Shown one piece after another: positions 11,799 through 22,517 of a DNA stretch of 64,000 nt. The notes beneath the pieces are model-generated. The model was not told the origin of the DNA, ran no database searches, and saw nothing but the letters and a program-made list of their open reading frames with translations. Each line of letters starts with the position of its first letter. The stretch's first letter is position 1. Made by a program: the position numbers and the translations under genes. Origin of the DNA: Pseudophaeomoniella oleicola (taxonomy: Eukaryota > Ascomycota > Eurotiomycetes > Phaeomoniellales > Phaeomoniellaceae); the NCBI GenBank assembly GCA_003868215.1, contig QWDQ01000038.1, positions 1 through 64,000 on the forward strand, written 5' to 3'.

Positions 11799-14099
11799 AT
11801 GGGTTCGTTAGAGGGCCCCTTACGAACGACGAGCTGTCATGGTCAAGCCAATCAATCGAGTCAACCGAATGGTCGTCGCCAGTCCGCATATTCTAACGTC
11901 GCTCGATCTGCTATGAGACTAAGCGCCAACGCAAGCCCAGCAAGTGAGAGCACCGAAGACATCAATATGAAAGAATCTACAACACCCTCGTCGCAAGAGG
12001 ACGATGTGCGCGGTGTACATTCGATGCCACCACCTCAACGGCCTACTGCATTGACGAGAGCGTCAACAACAGCAGCAGCGCAGATAGCCAGCCATGGCGG
12101 GCTTGCCCTCAACGATACGCCGAACTCAACTGCGCCAAACAGCCCCAGCATGTGCGTATCCAACCTTTATATGTTCTTTCTCTCTGCCTCGTGTTCTGAC
12201 ATTGTATAGACATCCCCAGCATTCCCATTCTCATCTCTCAACCCTCCACACGCACTCAGGCACGTCGACTCCGGGCAGCAAACGTGCCACAACTCTCGAC
12301 ATCCCAGGCCTCACCAAATCAAAAGTATCTCCCGATGGTCGGATAGCGCAGCGGGACATTGGTGCAAAGTTGGTTATTGTCATGGTGGGGTTGCCCGCGA
12401 GAGGGAAGTCCTACATTGTTAAGAAGATTGCTCGATATCTGAACTGGCTCCAACATCCTACGAGAGTCTTTAACGTTGGCGAAAGGCGGAGAGTCGCCGC
12501 TGGAAGAAGTCAACCTTCGCCAGAGCTGAACAGAAAGGAGTCGGTGCAAAACGACGAACTTAGCCTGCGAGATTCCGTCCGGAAGATGAGCTTGTCGACA
12601 ATAACGCCAAACCACATTGTTGACGCAGCGGAGATGCTCCCAGGCCCCGCGTTGGCCGCCAACATTCTCGTCAATGGAGAGCCGGCAGACTCATCCGACT
12701 TTCAGGAACGTCGTGGGTCGGCCATGGAGAATCAATTGAAGAGGGCGCCGAGCCAACAATTACCGGCTCCTGAGAGCATGGACCAGTCGGCCGACTTCTT
12801 CGATCCAAACAATGCAAAAGCGTTAGCCATACGCGAGCAGGTCGCCATAGAGACACTTGACGAGCTTCTCGACTACGTTCTGAACCAGAATGGCTCCATC
12901 GGTATCCTTGATGCTACGAATTCCACCCTTGAACGACGAAAAGTCATCATGGAACATATCCGGGAGGTTGCCGGTGCTGACTTGAACGTTCTGTTTCTCG
13001 AGTCCCAGTGCATTGACGAAGGGCTTCTCGAACGCAACATGCGCCTCAAACTTTTTGGTCCAGACTATAAAGGTCAAGACCCCGATAAGGCTCTTGCCGA
13101 TTTTAAGAAGCGAGTTGCGATGTATGAGAAGAGCTATGCTCCACTGGGTGAATTTGAAGAGCAGAACAACATGCCTTACATCCAGATGATTGATGTCGGT
13201 CGTAAAGTAATCACTCACCAAGTCCACGGTTTCTTATCGTTGCAAAGTGTGAGCTATCTGATGAACTTTAACCTCGCACCACGGCAGATCTGGCTTACGA
13301 GACACGGAGAGAGCCAGGACAATACATCCGGCAAACTGGGAGGAGATAGTCACTTGACAGCAAAAGGTCGCCGATTTGCGGTTGACCTCACCAAATTCAT
13401 CACGGCTGAACGTGAGGCCTGGGACAAGCGATACCAGGAGAGACAGGAGGAAATGCAGCTTCCCCCCCGGCCTGGCGATAGAACTCCGCCGAACCCCGAA
13501 TGGACGAATCCTTTTGATTCAGGCGAGAAAAGCTTTTGTGTCTGGACCAGTATGCTCAATCGAAGCATTGAAACCGCTCAATACTTTGATGACGAAGAAT
13601 TCGATATCAAGCAAATGAAAATGCTCGATGAAATAAATGCTGGGATTTTCGAAGGCATGACGTACAAGCAGATCGAAAAGTCGCATTATGATGAATACTC
13701 GCAGCGGAAGAGGGACAAGCTGCAGTACCGTTATCCGGGCCTCGGTGGTGAAAGTTATCTGGATGTTATCAACCGGCTACAGAAGGTGATCGTCGAGATT
13801 GAACGAATGACCGATCACGTTCTCATCGTCGGCCATCGTAGTATCACTCGAATTCTGCTGGCATATTTCAAAGGACTGGCTCGCGAAGATGTGGCTCATC
13901 TTGATGTTCCTCTGGGTGTCATCTACATGCTCGAACCTGTAAGTTTCACTCTCACAGCCTTCTGGATCAAATACTGACCCACGTACAGAAACCATATGGT
14001 GTCGACTTCAAAGCGTACAGATGGGACGAGGCTACTGGAGAATTCAACTATGAGCCAGAATTTGAACTAAGGCGAGCCACAAATCCATATAAGGACTGA
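11799..14099 (+). CDS. 6-phosphofructo-2-kinase / fructose-2,6-bisphosphatase
   Basis: The enzyme makes and/or degrades fructose-2,6-bisphosphate, which sets glycolysis against gluconeogenesis in the cytosol. Exons are 11799-12151, 12210-13938 and 13989-14099 (730 residues). A Ser/Thr/Pro-rich N-terminus (about 170 residues) precedes the kinase domain, which has Walker A GLPARGKSY (about 177-185), FNVGERRR and the Asp motif LDATNSTLERR. A roughly 100-residue Ser-rich insert splits the kinase fold just after GERRR. The phosphatase domain has the catalytic histidine in LTRHGES (about 480), EINAGIFEGMTYKQI with the acid residue, and the second histidine in VGHRSITR. Since the phosphatase histidines are intact, bisphosphatase activity is likely, as in Fbp26-type enzymes and unlike Pfk26-type ones. 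The ATG used is the first in frame; the N-terminal end is the least certain part. Confidence 0.86.
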
Positions 14100-15228
14100 G
14101 CACATATACTATATACGTTCGACATATGCACTACTCATGCCTTGCCTTTTCACCCAGTCAGAGCTGAATCATACCCCTTTACTGTACCAACACATATACA
14201 ATCACCTGGGGTGCTTATCAGAGCTGGATTCATCTATCGGTGTTATACAAGGTTCTCAAATTTGTTTTGTTTTGGTTTCACAGTTGGACTAACGAAATGG
14301 TGTTGGGTTCGAATAGGCACGAATGGCCTCGGTACTGTTTGACACCATCAATGAGTATCTACGACGTTGACTGATGAAAACAATCTATCTCGCGCGGCCG
14401 CGCTTTTCCAATTTGGCTCACCGCGGAGTATCAGCGGCGATATTTTTGAACGGATACTGGAATGGTGTGGTTTTTTCACATTCTGCGCTTCTATCGGTCG
14501 GGTTTGGGGGATAGTGGACGATCAGGCAATAAGGCGGCTCCATCTCCACACTGTTTTCAGTTGCAGCTTGCTTCTATCCTCATCAATGCATTGCGTGGGA
14601 AACGGATAAGGGGTTCACAGAAGGCAAAGATCAGGCGATCACGGCTGTGGGGGTTTCTAGAAGGGGATTCGCATCTTTATGTGTACTCAATATCACTCAT
14701 AGAAGATCGTCAATATATTCTTCGACTCGATGTGTATCCTACACTTTCGAAAGCGTGAGAAGGCCTTACACATTGCACTCACATCTATTGCTCCTCCCTG
14801 CGACGGAATGTAGAGTTGCACTTCTGCGTTACGCAGAGGATTGAAGTATTTCATCAACCCGTCTGTTCTACTACATACACACATGTCGAATTCAGATTTT
14901 ATTATTAGTATAAAAGGTGTGAGTCAAAATGTTATTCGTTTATTTGGTATACGTGTAGGAAGATAAAAAGCTAGGTACATACAAACGCTTTTGGTGGTTG
15001 GATTTTGTTGGAGTGACAATAAGGTTCTTGCTGTAAAGAGTTCTATGAAAGTCTGTGATAATATATGACAAGCCTTTTTTTTTTTTTTTGAGAGGACTCC
15101 TGTCTAGATTCACATCTAACATCTGTACTTACCTAATATGTAATCGATGATGCAAGATTGAGAAAGGGATTCTGTTTGATTTGATACAAGTCAAGTCACA
15201 TCATATGGTCGATCCTGTATATATATAT
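14100..15228. other. Intergenic, bisphosphatase gene to RMP1
   Basis: A/T-rich spacer with a T run at 15073-15088. No frame with a recognisable product and no RNA gene is seen. Confidence 0.6.
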
Positions 15229-16236
15229 ATGTCTTCGCCGACCACAACACCACCCTCCTCCCTCCCTCATCTCTCCTCTCTCCACCAATCACTCCAGCTC
15301 CTAACGCAACTGTACACGCGCAACAAAAACCAACACCGCCACCAGAAGTGGTGGAAGTGGTTGAATATCTTCCGGCGGAAGGTACGGGAGATTGTCGGGT
15401 TGATCGAGGAGGATGAGGAGAGGAGGAGGGAGTTGGTCAGAGGAGGAGGGGCAGGAAGTGGAAGAGGAAGAGGCAATGAGGCGAGGAGTAGGGTGGAGAG
15501 GGAAAGGAGGTTGGGGGAGGTGGTGGGGTGGATGAAGAGGGAGGGGGTGGAGGGGTGTTATAGGTAGGTCTCGCCGTCGTGGATTTCTGATGAACTGTTT
15601 TTTTGGCTCTCTCTTCTTGTTCTCTTCTACATCACACATCTCAAGGCTTCTGTTTCTGTTCGTCACTGACCTGCTCACCACCCTACAGAGCTTTTACATC
15701 ACTGGTCTCAGATACCCAGTTTTCAGCCCTAGGAATCGTTCTAATCGCGATATTGGCACGCTTCGCCAAGGATATTGACTACCGACCACAACCAGGACCC
15801 AGACAGGCTGTTCTGACGGCAAGGAGTTTAGCTGCCGTGCCTTCTCTCCGCAGTACTGCAGAGGACAACGATAATGATCTGGATTTTGGAATCCCTATTC
15901 AAAGGATCGAACAGACTGTTACGATCGAACGGGATACAAAGCTGAATGCCCAAAACACTCTTCTACAGAGATCAGAAGGATCATCGAATCATCCTCCAAA
16001 GAAGAAGAACAAGCGTGCACTCGACGTTGTAACTTTCTCAGCCGACATCTCAGATGACCTAGATGTCTCTACCCTTCTTTCAAAATCAAGACGGAAATCA
16101 TCACCACCACCATCATCATTACCGTCCTCCTCACCTCCCACTCGCCCACCCTCTACCAACCCTACCAAACCATCATCTCTCAACCCAGATCCCGAATCCG
16201 AGCCTCCTTCCACAAATCTCCAAAAGAAGACCGCGG

Positions 16237-16267
<31 letters not shown>

Positions 16268-16400
16268 CACTGGACTACAATCAGCAACAGCGGTGAACAA
16301 AGAGAAGGAGCCCAAGAAACGAAAAAGAACAGACGCAAAAGGAAAAGCAAAAGGGAAGGGAAAAAATGCGATTGATGATTTGTTTAAGGGATTGCTTTGA
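15229..16400 (+). CDS. rmp1: RNase MRP protein subunit Rmp1
   Basis: Rmp1 is the protein that distinguishes RNase MRP from RNase P; MRP cleaves pre-rRNA and some mRNAs. Exons are 15229-15563 and 15689-16400 (348 residues). Splicing joins VEGCYR to AFTSLVSDTQFSALGIVLIA, the hallmark helical segment of the Rmp1 domain. The N-terminal half carries the paired helices (LHQSLQLLTQLYTRNKNQH, then WWKWLNIFRRKVREIV). The second half is disordered: Ser/Pro-rich, a CAG-encoded run of about nine Gln (16239-16265), then a Lys/Arg-rich end (KKRKRTDAKGKAKGKGK) suited to nucleolar targeting and RNA binding. The start ATG sits just after an alternating AT stretch that could act as a TATA element. Confidence 0.88.
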
Positions 16401-16767
16401 TCTGGTTCAAGAGAAGCGTAGAGGTTTTATGTACATATATATAACATAATTGACCTTGTTCACGTGGGAATATGATCGATAGGTTACTGACGCCTTCTCG
16501 GATAGCTGTGCTCCGGTCTCCTTAATGATGTGTTTCGTGTTAGTGCGATGACAGTGAAGCGGACTAAATTGACTGAAAGGGCGGAGCGAGTTACATTGCA
16601 ATAGCTCGATTGGTATCAGAGACTGTGATGAATAACAAGTCCAGTCTTTACATCTCTACTGGAACCATGCCCCGTTTCATTCGTCAGACAAAGTGTATGT
16701 AGAACCATCGCTTCTTCTACTGTTCCATTCCAACACTGTAAATCCATCCAGACTGTCTTCAAAGCAC
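16401..16767. other. Convergent intergenic spacer
   Basis: Shared 3' region of RMP1 (plus) and the small complex I-like gene (minus). No other feature is seen. Confidence 0.6.
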
Positions 16768-17046
16768 CTAGTGATCCCAGGGGTGTTGCCAGCCCAGTAA
16801 TACACCTCCTTCCTTCTTCGCTCTGTACATCAACTATTCGACAGCGAGTTACGTTAGCCCAATGATCCGAAAACCTGCCGGATAGGAAAATGACGACGCT
16901 AAGAGCGGGCAGGTGGATTAAAGAATCATGATGGAACTCACGAAAAACCACATGCTAGCACCTAATCCCGTCCCGAGGATTCTGTATATCGGCTTGACGT
17001 GCGGGATCTTGCTGACGGGGTGGGCGCTGCCGTTGGGGCCTGCCAT
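16768..17046 (-). CDS. Small membrane protein, complex I accessory-like (AGGG/NDUFB2 type)
   Basis: A 56-codon spliced gene. Exon 1 is 17046-16942 (35 codons, ends GASMWFF), the intron has a GTGAGT donor and AATAG acceptor, and exon 2 is 16833-16768 (LMYRAKKEGGVLLGWQHPWDH then TAG). The product reads as a short basic N-terminus, one hydrophobic segment around the splice site (LGTGLGASMWFFLMY) and a conserved Trp/His/Pro C-terminus. This pattern matches a widespread small fungal protein annotated as a NADH:ubiquinone oxidoreductase accessory subunit, and MWFF...GW.HPW recalls the AGGG subunit of the mitochondrial inner membrane. The gene model is strong because both exons align to that pattern in phase. 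The exact subunit name is recalled, not proven. Confidence 0.72.
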
Positions 17047-18044
17047 GGCGACAGGGAGAACAGGAACAGACGAAAGTGTGTGCGCGCGGAGAGGTAAGTG
17101 ACCAAAATTCGGTATTGTGGTCGTCTATATAGATAAGTATTGAGTGAGCTGGGATTGATTCGAAGGACGAGCCGGAACCAATGGGGAAAAAGCTGGGATC
17201 AATGTTTCGGGAGAGAGGGCGGACCGTTTCGTACCTGATCTTCACGCTTCTTGTTCTGAAGGGACCCCCCTCCTACTCGCTCAAGATGTATACGCAGTTG
17301 TAAATGATCAACTATCGCCTTTGTCGCAGAGAGTGGTTGGTGTCAAGACTCAGAAAGGATGAGAGATGAGGTGGTTTCGAATTGGAGAAGGTGAAGAAGC
17401 GGCTTCCGCCGCAGATGGAGTGAAGCTCGAAAGAGCCGCAAGTTTAATAAGTCAGAACTGGGCCAAACTAAGGAAGGGTCTGCGGAGTTTACGAGGTAGG
17501 ACCAATACATAATTACATAAGTGACATGCCTTTGGTGGTGACGAGGTGATTGGTTTTTTTGATGCAGCTTCACTTTGTCACCGTCACTGGTGTTAATTAG
17601 GCGATTGTTCACCTCGCCTTCTTCTTTCTTGATTCCCTTTCTGTTCACCTTGAGCGACAGAAGCTAATGCGCAATCAAAGAGTGCGATCCAGACGACTCG
17701 CGACAGAACCCTCTCTTGATACTCCCCAGTTGTTGTAACCCGAACACGAAGCAAAGGCAAGCGCATTTATTCGTCGGAAGAAGTCGCGATATTCTGGGGT
17801 TACGACTCGTCCCTCATATTTAACAGGCATGAAGGTCCGGCCGGGGTACATTGACAAAATAATTACGTGTGTGTTGGTCAGATAGCAAAGTGCAGGAAAG
17901 CGGCGCTCCGCTCGCTTTTATAAGAGGAGCTGGAGAGCTGCGTTGAGGCACAGCCTATACTCGATACACGTCGCTGTCCCACTTAACCTGTACCGGATTG
18001 CAGGCAGAGGCAAGAGATTCCGTGGCTGAAGGCCGACGGACGTC
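17047..18044. other. Divergent promoter region, small complex I-like gene / BUR1
   Basis: About 1 kb lies between two divergent starts. No coding feature is recognised. The region presumably holds both promoters. Confidence 0.55.
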
Positions 18045-19943
18045 ATGGCAGAGTCCCAGACTCCTCCAGTAAGGACCAGTCTCGAACGCGATGACAATGG
18101 CAGACCTAGGTTCAGAGGGTGTTCTTCGATCAAAGAATACGAATTCCTGGGAAAGTTGGGTGAAGGAACATTTGGCGAGGTCTCGAAAGCTCGCTCGAAA
18201 AAGACAGGAGCCGTTGTCGCGTTGAAGAAGATCATCATGCACAACGAAAAGGACGGGTTCCCGATCACAGCGTTACGAGAAATCAAGCTTTTAAAGATGC
18301 TGGATCATGTCAATATCTTGAAGTTGGAGGAGATGGCTGTCGAAAAGTCGAAAGGGGAAGCGAAGAAGAAGGCCAACATGTTCATGGTTACGCCGTACAT
18401 GGACCATGACTTGTCAGGTCTGTTGGAGAATCCCGACGTTCATTTCACGGTGCCGCAGATCAAGTGTTATATGCTGCAGCTGCTGGAAGGGGTGAGATAT
18501 CTGCACGAGAACCGAATCCTACATCGAGACATGAAAGCGGCCAACGTTTTGATCAACAATAAGGGGATCTTGCAGATAGCAGATTTTGGGTTGGCAAGAC
18601 CCTATGATGACGAACCACCCAAACCAGGCTGTGGTGGAGGTGAAGCGACGAGAGATTACACAGCATTGGTAGTTACGCGATGGTACAGACCCCCCGAACT
18701 GCTGCTAGGCCTGCGGAGGTATACGACAGCCATCGATATCTGGGGAGTCGGGTGTGTGTTTGGCGAGATGTTCAAACGCAAGCCAATACTGGCCGGTAAA
18801 ACGGATCTGGATCAAGCATTCTTGATTTTCGACCTTGTTGGCTCCCCGAATGACGACAGTATGCCTGGATGGAATCAGTTACCGGGCTGCGAAAATACAA
18901 ACACCTGGCCTAGCCGTAGAGGTCGAATTGCGCAGGAGTTTGCCAATCAGGATCCTCTAATGCTCTCATTAATCACAGAGCTCTTGCGACTGGATTGGCG
19001 GCGAAGGATAAATGCCATTGACGCTCTCAAACATCCCTACTTTAACTCACACCCCTATCCCGCCAGACCTGGTGATCTACCACGATTCGAAGATTCTCAT
19101 GAACTCGATCGAAGAATAGCTCGAGGTAAGCAGCAAGCGTTACCACCGGCGCCGAAAGGGGGTTCTGTTGGAATGGGCGAATGGACTGGACAGGGAGCAC
19201 CACCAGGAATGCGAATGCCTCCAAACCGATCAAGGGTCCCAGGAGATACCAATGGATATGGACCCCCGCGAAGACTTCCGGTACCACCATTAGAGGGTGG
19301 AATGCCTCCAGGTCGTATGCCAGGTGGACCTCCCCCTTCAGACCATTACCGACGTCCAGCATGGGATAGCCCCGCTGGTCTCCCACCTAAACCTCCAGTG
19401 CCGTATGATGGTCGTGCACCACCCCCACCACCTCTATCTTATCGACCTGATCCGCGTGGCGGTGATCGTCCTCTTCCATATGGTGGTGGTCGAGACCGAG
19501 ACCGAGATCGGGATCGTGATCGCGACCGCCCACGTCGAGTGCCCGATCCATCAAAAGTTGACACATACATTCCATCCTACTCCAACCCCCCACCTGATCG
19601 AGACCGTGAGCGTGATCGCGACAGAGATAGAGATCGACTCCCGTACCACCGACAACGTGATGACGGCGGCGGCGGCGGCGGTGGTCCAGGTGGTCCTCCA
19701 CCTCCAAGAAGAGACGAAGGCTACGATCGCATGATCTACGATGACCGAATCTACGACGATCGACCCACCGGTGGTGTCAGTGGTGTAAGCGGTGGCGGGC
19801 CAGGAAGGAGAAGAGGAGGCGGTAGAAGCAGAAGTCCTGATCCTAGAGATAGAGAGCGGGATAGAGATAGGGAGAGAGACCGGGAACGAGAGTGGGATTG
19901 GGATCGGGATGGCGGTGGCGGAGGTGGTAGTAGGAGGAGATGA
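18045..19943 (+). CDS. bur1: Cyclin-dependent kinase Bur1/Sgv1 (CDK9 family)
   Basis: A single-exon kinase of 632 residues. CDK9/Bur1 phosphorylates the RNA polymerase II CTD linker and Spt5 to promote elongation. Kinase landmarks are the Gly loop [11 protein letters not shown], the catalytic Lys in VALKK, the cyclin-contacting PITALRE helix (about residues 73-79), [11 protein letters not shown], the DFGLARP activation segment with the T-loop [15 protein letters not shown], and DIWGVGCV. The kinase ends at about residue 345. The tail is Pro/Gly-rich and then has two blocks of alternating Arg-Asp/Arg-Glu (about 480-540 and 600-625), giving a mixed-charge low-complexity domain, and Gly runs. 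The ATG at 18045 directly precedes the kinase domain. A Bur2-type cyclin partner is not in the window. Confidence 0.9.
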   Translation: MAESQTPPVRTSLERDDNGRPRFRGCSSIKEYEFLGKLGEGTFGEVSKARSKKTGAVVALKKIIMHNEKDGFPITALREIKLLKMLDHVNILKLEEMAVEKSKGEAKKKANMFMVTPYMDHDLSGLLENPDVHFTVPQIKCYMLQLLEGVRYLHENRILHRDMKAANVLINNKGILQIADFGLARPYDDEPPKPGCGGGEATRDYTALVVTRWYRPPELLLGLRRYTTAIDIWGVGCVFGEMFKRKPILAGKTDLDQAFLIFDLVGSPNDDSMPGWNQLPGCENTNTWPSRRGRIAQEFANQDPLMLSLITELLRLDWRRRINAIDALKHPYFNSHPYPARPGDLPRFEDSHELDRRIARGKQQALPPAPKGGSVGMGEWTGQGAPPGMRMPPNRSRVPGDTNGYGPPRRLPVPPLEGGMPPGRMPGGPPPSDHYRRPAWDSPAGLPPKPPVPYDGRAPPPPPLSYRPDPRGGDRPLPYGGGRDRDRDRDRDRDRPRRVPDPSKVDTYIPSYSNPPPDRDRERDRDRDRDRLPYHRQRDDGGGGGGGPGGPPPPRRDEGYDRMIYDDRIYDDRPTGGVSGVSGGGPGRRRGGGRSRSPDPRDRERDRDRERDREREWDWDRDGGGGGGSRRR

Positions 19944-20174
19944 GATGAGATGAGATATTCCAAGTCAAGTACGGCACTTATATCTTATAATGAATTGATC
20001 TATGATGATGACGATTTGAGGGCTCATGCATTTCAAACACACACCTTAGGAAACCAAGGTTAAAGTATCTACTTCTCAACCAAGTTCTTCTCGACTTTTA
20101 ACTTACGGACCTCCCTCTCTCTCTCCCCTGCTGAAATCTCTCTCTCCCCCACATAACACAAAGATCAAGACCAC

Positions 20175-20338
20175 TCAATCCCTCACGAAAAGATAGTGAC
20201 TAACCCCCCAAACCTCTCCCCCCTTCCACCTAAACAACTCGCTACATGCCATGTAGAAGATCTGCCAGCGATAGAACCACACGCGCGCCTGTTCGCGGGA
20301 CCCGTACGTTTTTTCGAGCGAGGTCCAGAACTCCCCCC

Positions 20339-20369
<31 letters not shown>

Positions 20370-21586
20370 AGAAGGAGCAGAGGATTTGGAGGCATAAGCG
20401 ACGCGGTTCATGTTTTCCAACCACTGTTCGCACGTGCGGCTGTAGTGCAGACCGGAGACCCACCACTGGCGCTCGAGGCGGAGGTCGTCCTGGAAGAAAT
20501 GCAAGAGGTCGGCAGAAGGCATGGTGCCGCCGGTGAAGAAATGGGTCGTCATCCATCCGTCTTCGAAATCGTAGGGAGTCGTCGCGTGGTTGAACAGGTG
20601 CACGAAACATTTTCCGGCGCCGGCGGGTTTGAGCAGCTGCGCGATCTTGGCGAGCAGGAGGCGGTAGTTTTTCATGTGTTCGAACAGTTCGATGCTGAGG
20701 ACGCGGTCGTAGGTGGAGTGGAGGGAGGGGTCGAAGGTGTAGGTTGCGATGTCGCCCGTGAGGACAGTGAGGTTGGTAAGGGAGAGGGAAGAGGCGAGGG
20801 ATTCGATGTGGGTGCGTTGGGTGCGTGAGTTGGAGAATGCGGTGATTTGAGAGGTTGGGAAGCGGGAGGCGAGGTAGAGGCTGAGGGATCCCCAACCGCA
20901 GCTGAGAGGCAACAAGAAGCTATCATTATGGAGCTCATAGAAAGGGAAGGGAAAGGGAACTAGATCAGGAGGCAGAGAGCGGAAAATGGAGGAGTCAAGA
21001 GAGCAGATATCAACAGGGGAGGAGGGATCAAGATGTTGGAGACATGACGCAGCTTCAGGTGTTGACAAAAGGAATCATAAGAGCAAGACGAGATGTACGC
21101 AAAAAAGAAAGAAAGAAACAGATCCAAAAACTCACCCCAAATCCAATATCTTCATCCCCTCCCCCACCCCCGCCCTATCCACATACAACTTCAACATCTC
21201 CTCCTCGGCCTCCTCCAACCCCTCCCCTCCTTTCGGATACAAACAACAACTATACTTCATCCTCGGCCCCAACGCCGCCCTCAACACCTCCGTCCCGACC
21301 TCGTAGTGCTGCACATTCGCCGTCTCCGTCTCGACCGCGATCGGCCGCGCGCGCAGACTCTCGATGTACGACATCTTGCGCTCGTACGCGGCGCTCAGCG
21401 TTTCCGATTGGATCTGCGTTTCGCGCGCGGCGAGTTGGCGGCGGATGCCGAGGCGGATTAGGGGGGCGGGGAGGAAGCCGTTGTCGAGGAGGTAGTCTGA
21501 CAGGAAGGAAGACCCCCGGGTTGGTAGGGAATCGATTAAGGGAAAGGGGGAAAAGGGGGGAAAGAGGGATACGTACCGACGTTCAT
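20175..21586 (-). CDS. SAM-dependent methyltransferase, CMAS / coclaurine N-methyltransferase-like
   Basis: Exons are 21586-21577, 21496-21136 and 20901-20175 (365 residues). The first exon is only 10 nt (ATG plus two codons and one base) and splices in phase to DYLLDNGFLPAPLIRLGIRR. The SAM-binding motif I, ILDLGCGWGSLSLYLA, is itself created by joining exons 2 and 3. It is preceded by the family pattern NVQHYEVG and MKYSCCLYP and followed by RVLSIELFEHMKNY and VHLFNH. These are typical of the cyclopropane-fatty-acid synthase fold group that includes plant coclaurine N-methyltransferases. A Ser/Ala run (20340-20365) interrupts the C-terminal half. The gene converges with BUR1, with stops 231 bp apart. 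The substrate is unknown. The lack of a lipid-transfer N-domain argues for a small-molecule methyltransferase over a true cyclopropane synthase. Confidence 0.84.
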
Positions 21587-22517
21587 CTTGAAAGTATCAC
21601 AGAGATACCTCTTTCTTAGACTCTCTCTAATGTTATAGCGAAATCGCCGTTTATGTTATGATTTTTCCAATGGGAAATCAAGATAGTATACCGGTCCGGT
21701 CTTGGCGGCCCCGGGAGTATGCTGTATCTTATCTTGAAGCTCAAAACCAATTTGATCAGTAAGGAACACCGACAATAAGCCACCAAAAAATAGATATATA
21801 CTCACTTGTAAAAGGTATGATGCTATCTGTCAATTAATTAAAAACAGCGCTTACAGCAAATAAAAAAGACACTTGACAGAGTAAAAAAAATAAGATGATA
21901 AAACTTCAGAAGAACGATCGAATGTATTGGTGTTGGTGTCGGTGTCGGTGGGTGTTTCGGAGGAAGTCATTCCGTCATGACTTTGCTTTAGTCCAAAGTT
22001 TCGGATCTGAAGCGTAAGATGCCGCAAATCCTTCTAGAACCCGAGCTGAGCTGAGCTGAGCTGTCAAATCAAGAGAGTTATCAAACATCATATTTGAGCT
22101 GGAAGAAGACCAAATCCCAAGACTCCATAATCTTGTTGGCTTTATACCGTATCGCTATCTGATAATATGAGCGATATGACTGCATAATATGAATGGCACC
22201 GTTCTGCTCATAGCAACAATCCACGAAACATCTTCTCTCACCTATCGCCTGCGACACGGGGAGAGCAGTCACTTTTATCGCCCTATCCACTGTCAAAACC
22301 CTTTCCAAATTAAAGGCCCAAGACGCTGGAAAACCAAACAACGCACGTCGTGGTTCTCTTCCTGAGATGCGTTCACTTGTCGCCTGTGGCAGTCATGCTT
22401 CATATCGTATTACGTAGTCAATTACTTCGATTGTTCCGGATTGCTTCTTGTCAAGCCCCTGGTGGTCAGTCTAAATGCAATGTTAATGTATCTCCGTATA
22501 AAATCGTGAAGAAGCGC
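21587..22517. other. Intergenic, methyltransferase gene to C78 peptidase gene
   Basis: The spacer is mostly A/T-rich, with a (GAGCT)4 tandem at 22043-22063. Nothing coding is recognised. Confidence 0.55.
22043..22063. repeat. (GAGCT)4 short tandem repeat
   Basis: Four direct copies of a 5-bp unit plus one base. The repeat lies in the gap between two minus-strand genes. Confidence 0.8.

Noticed and set aside
16063-16296. Poly-His/Pro frame
   Set aside because: Out-of-frame reading of the Ser/Pro- and Gln-rich part of Rmp1.
20196-20828. 210-codon open frame on the plus strand
   Set aside because: It lies wholly antisense to the methyltransferase gene, has low-complexity Ser/Glu/Val content and no domain; a GC-rich shadow frame.
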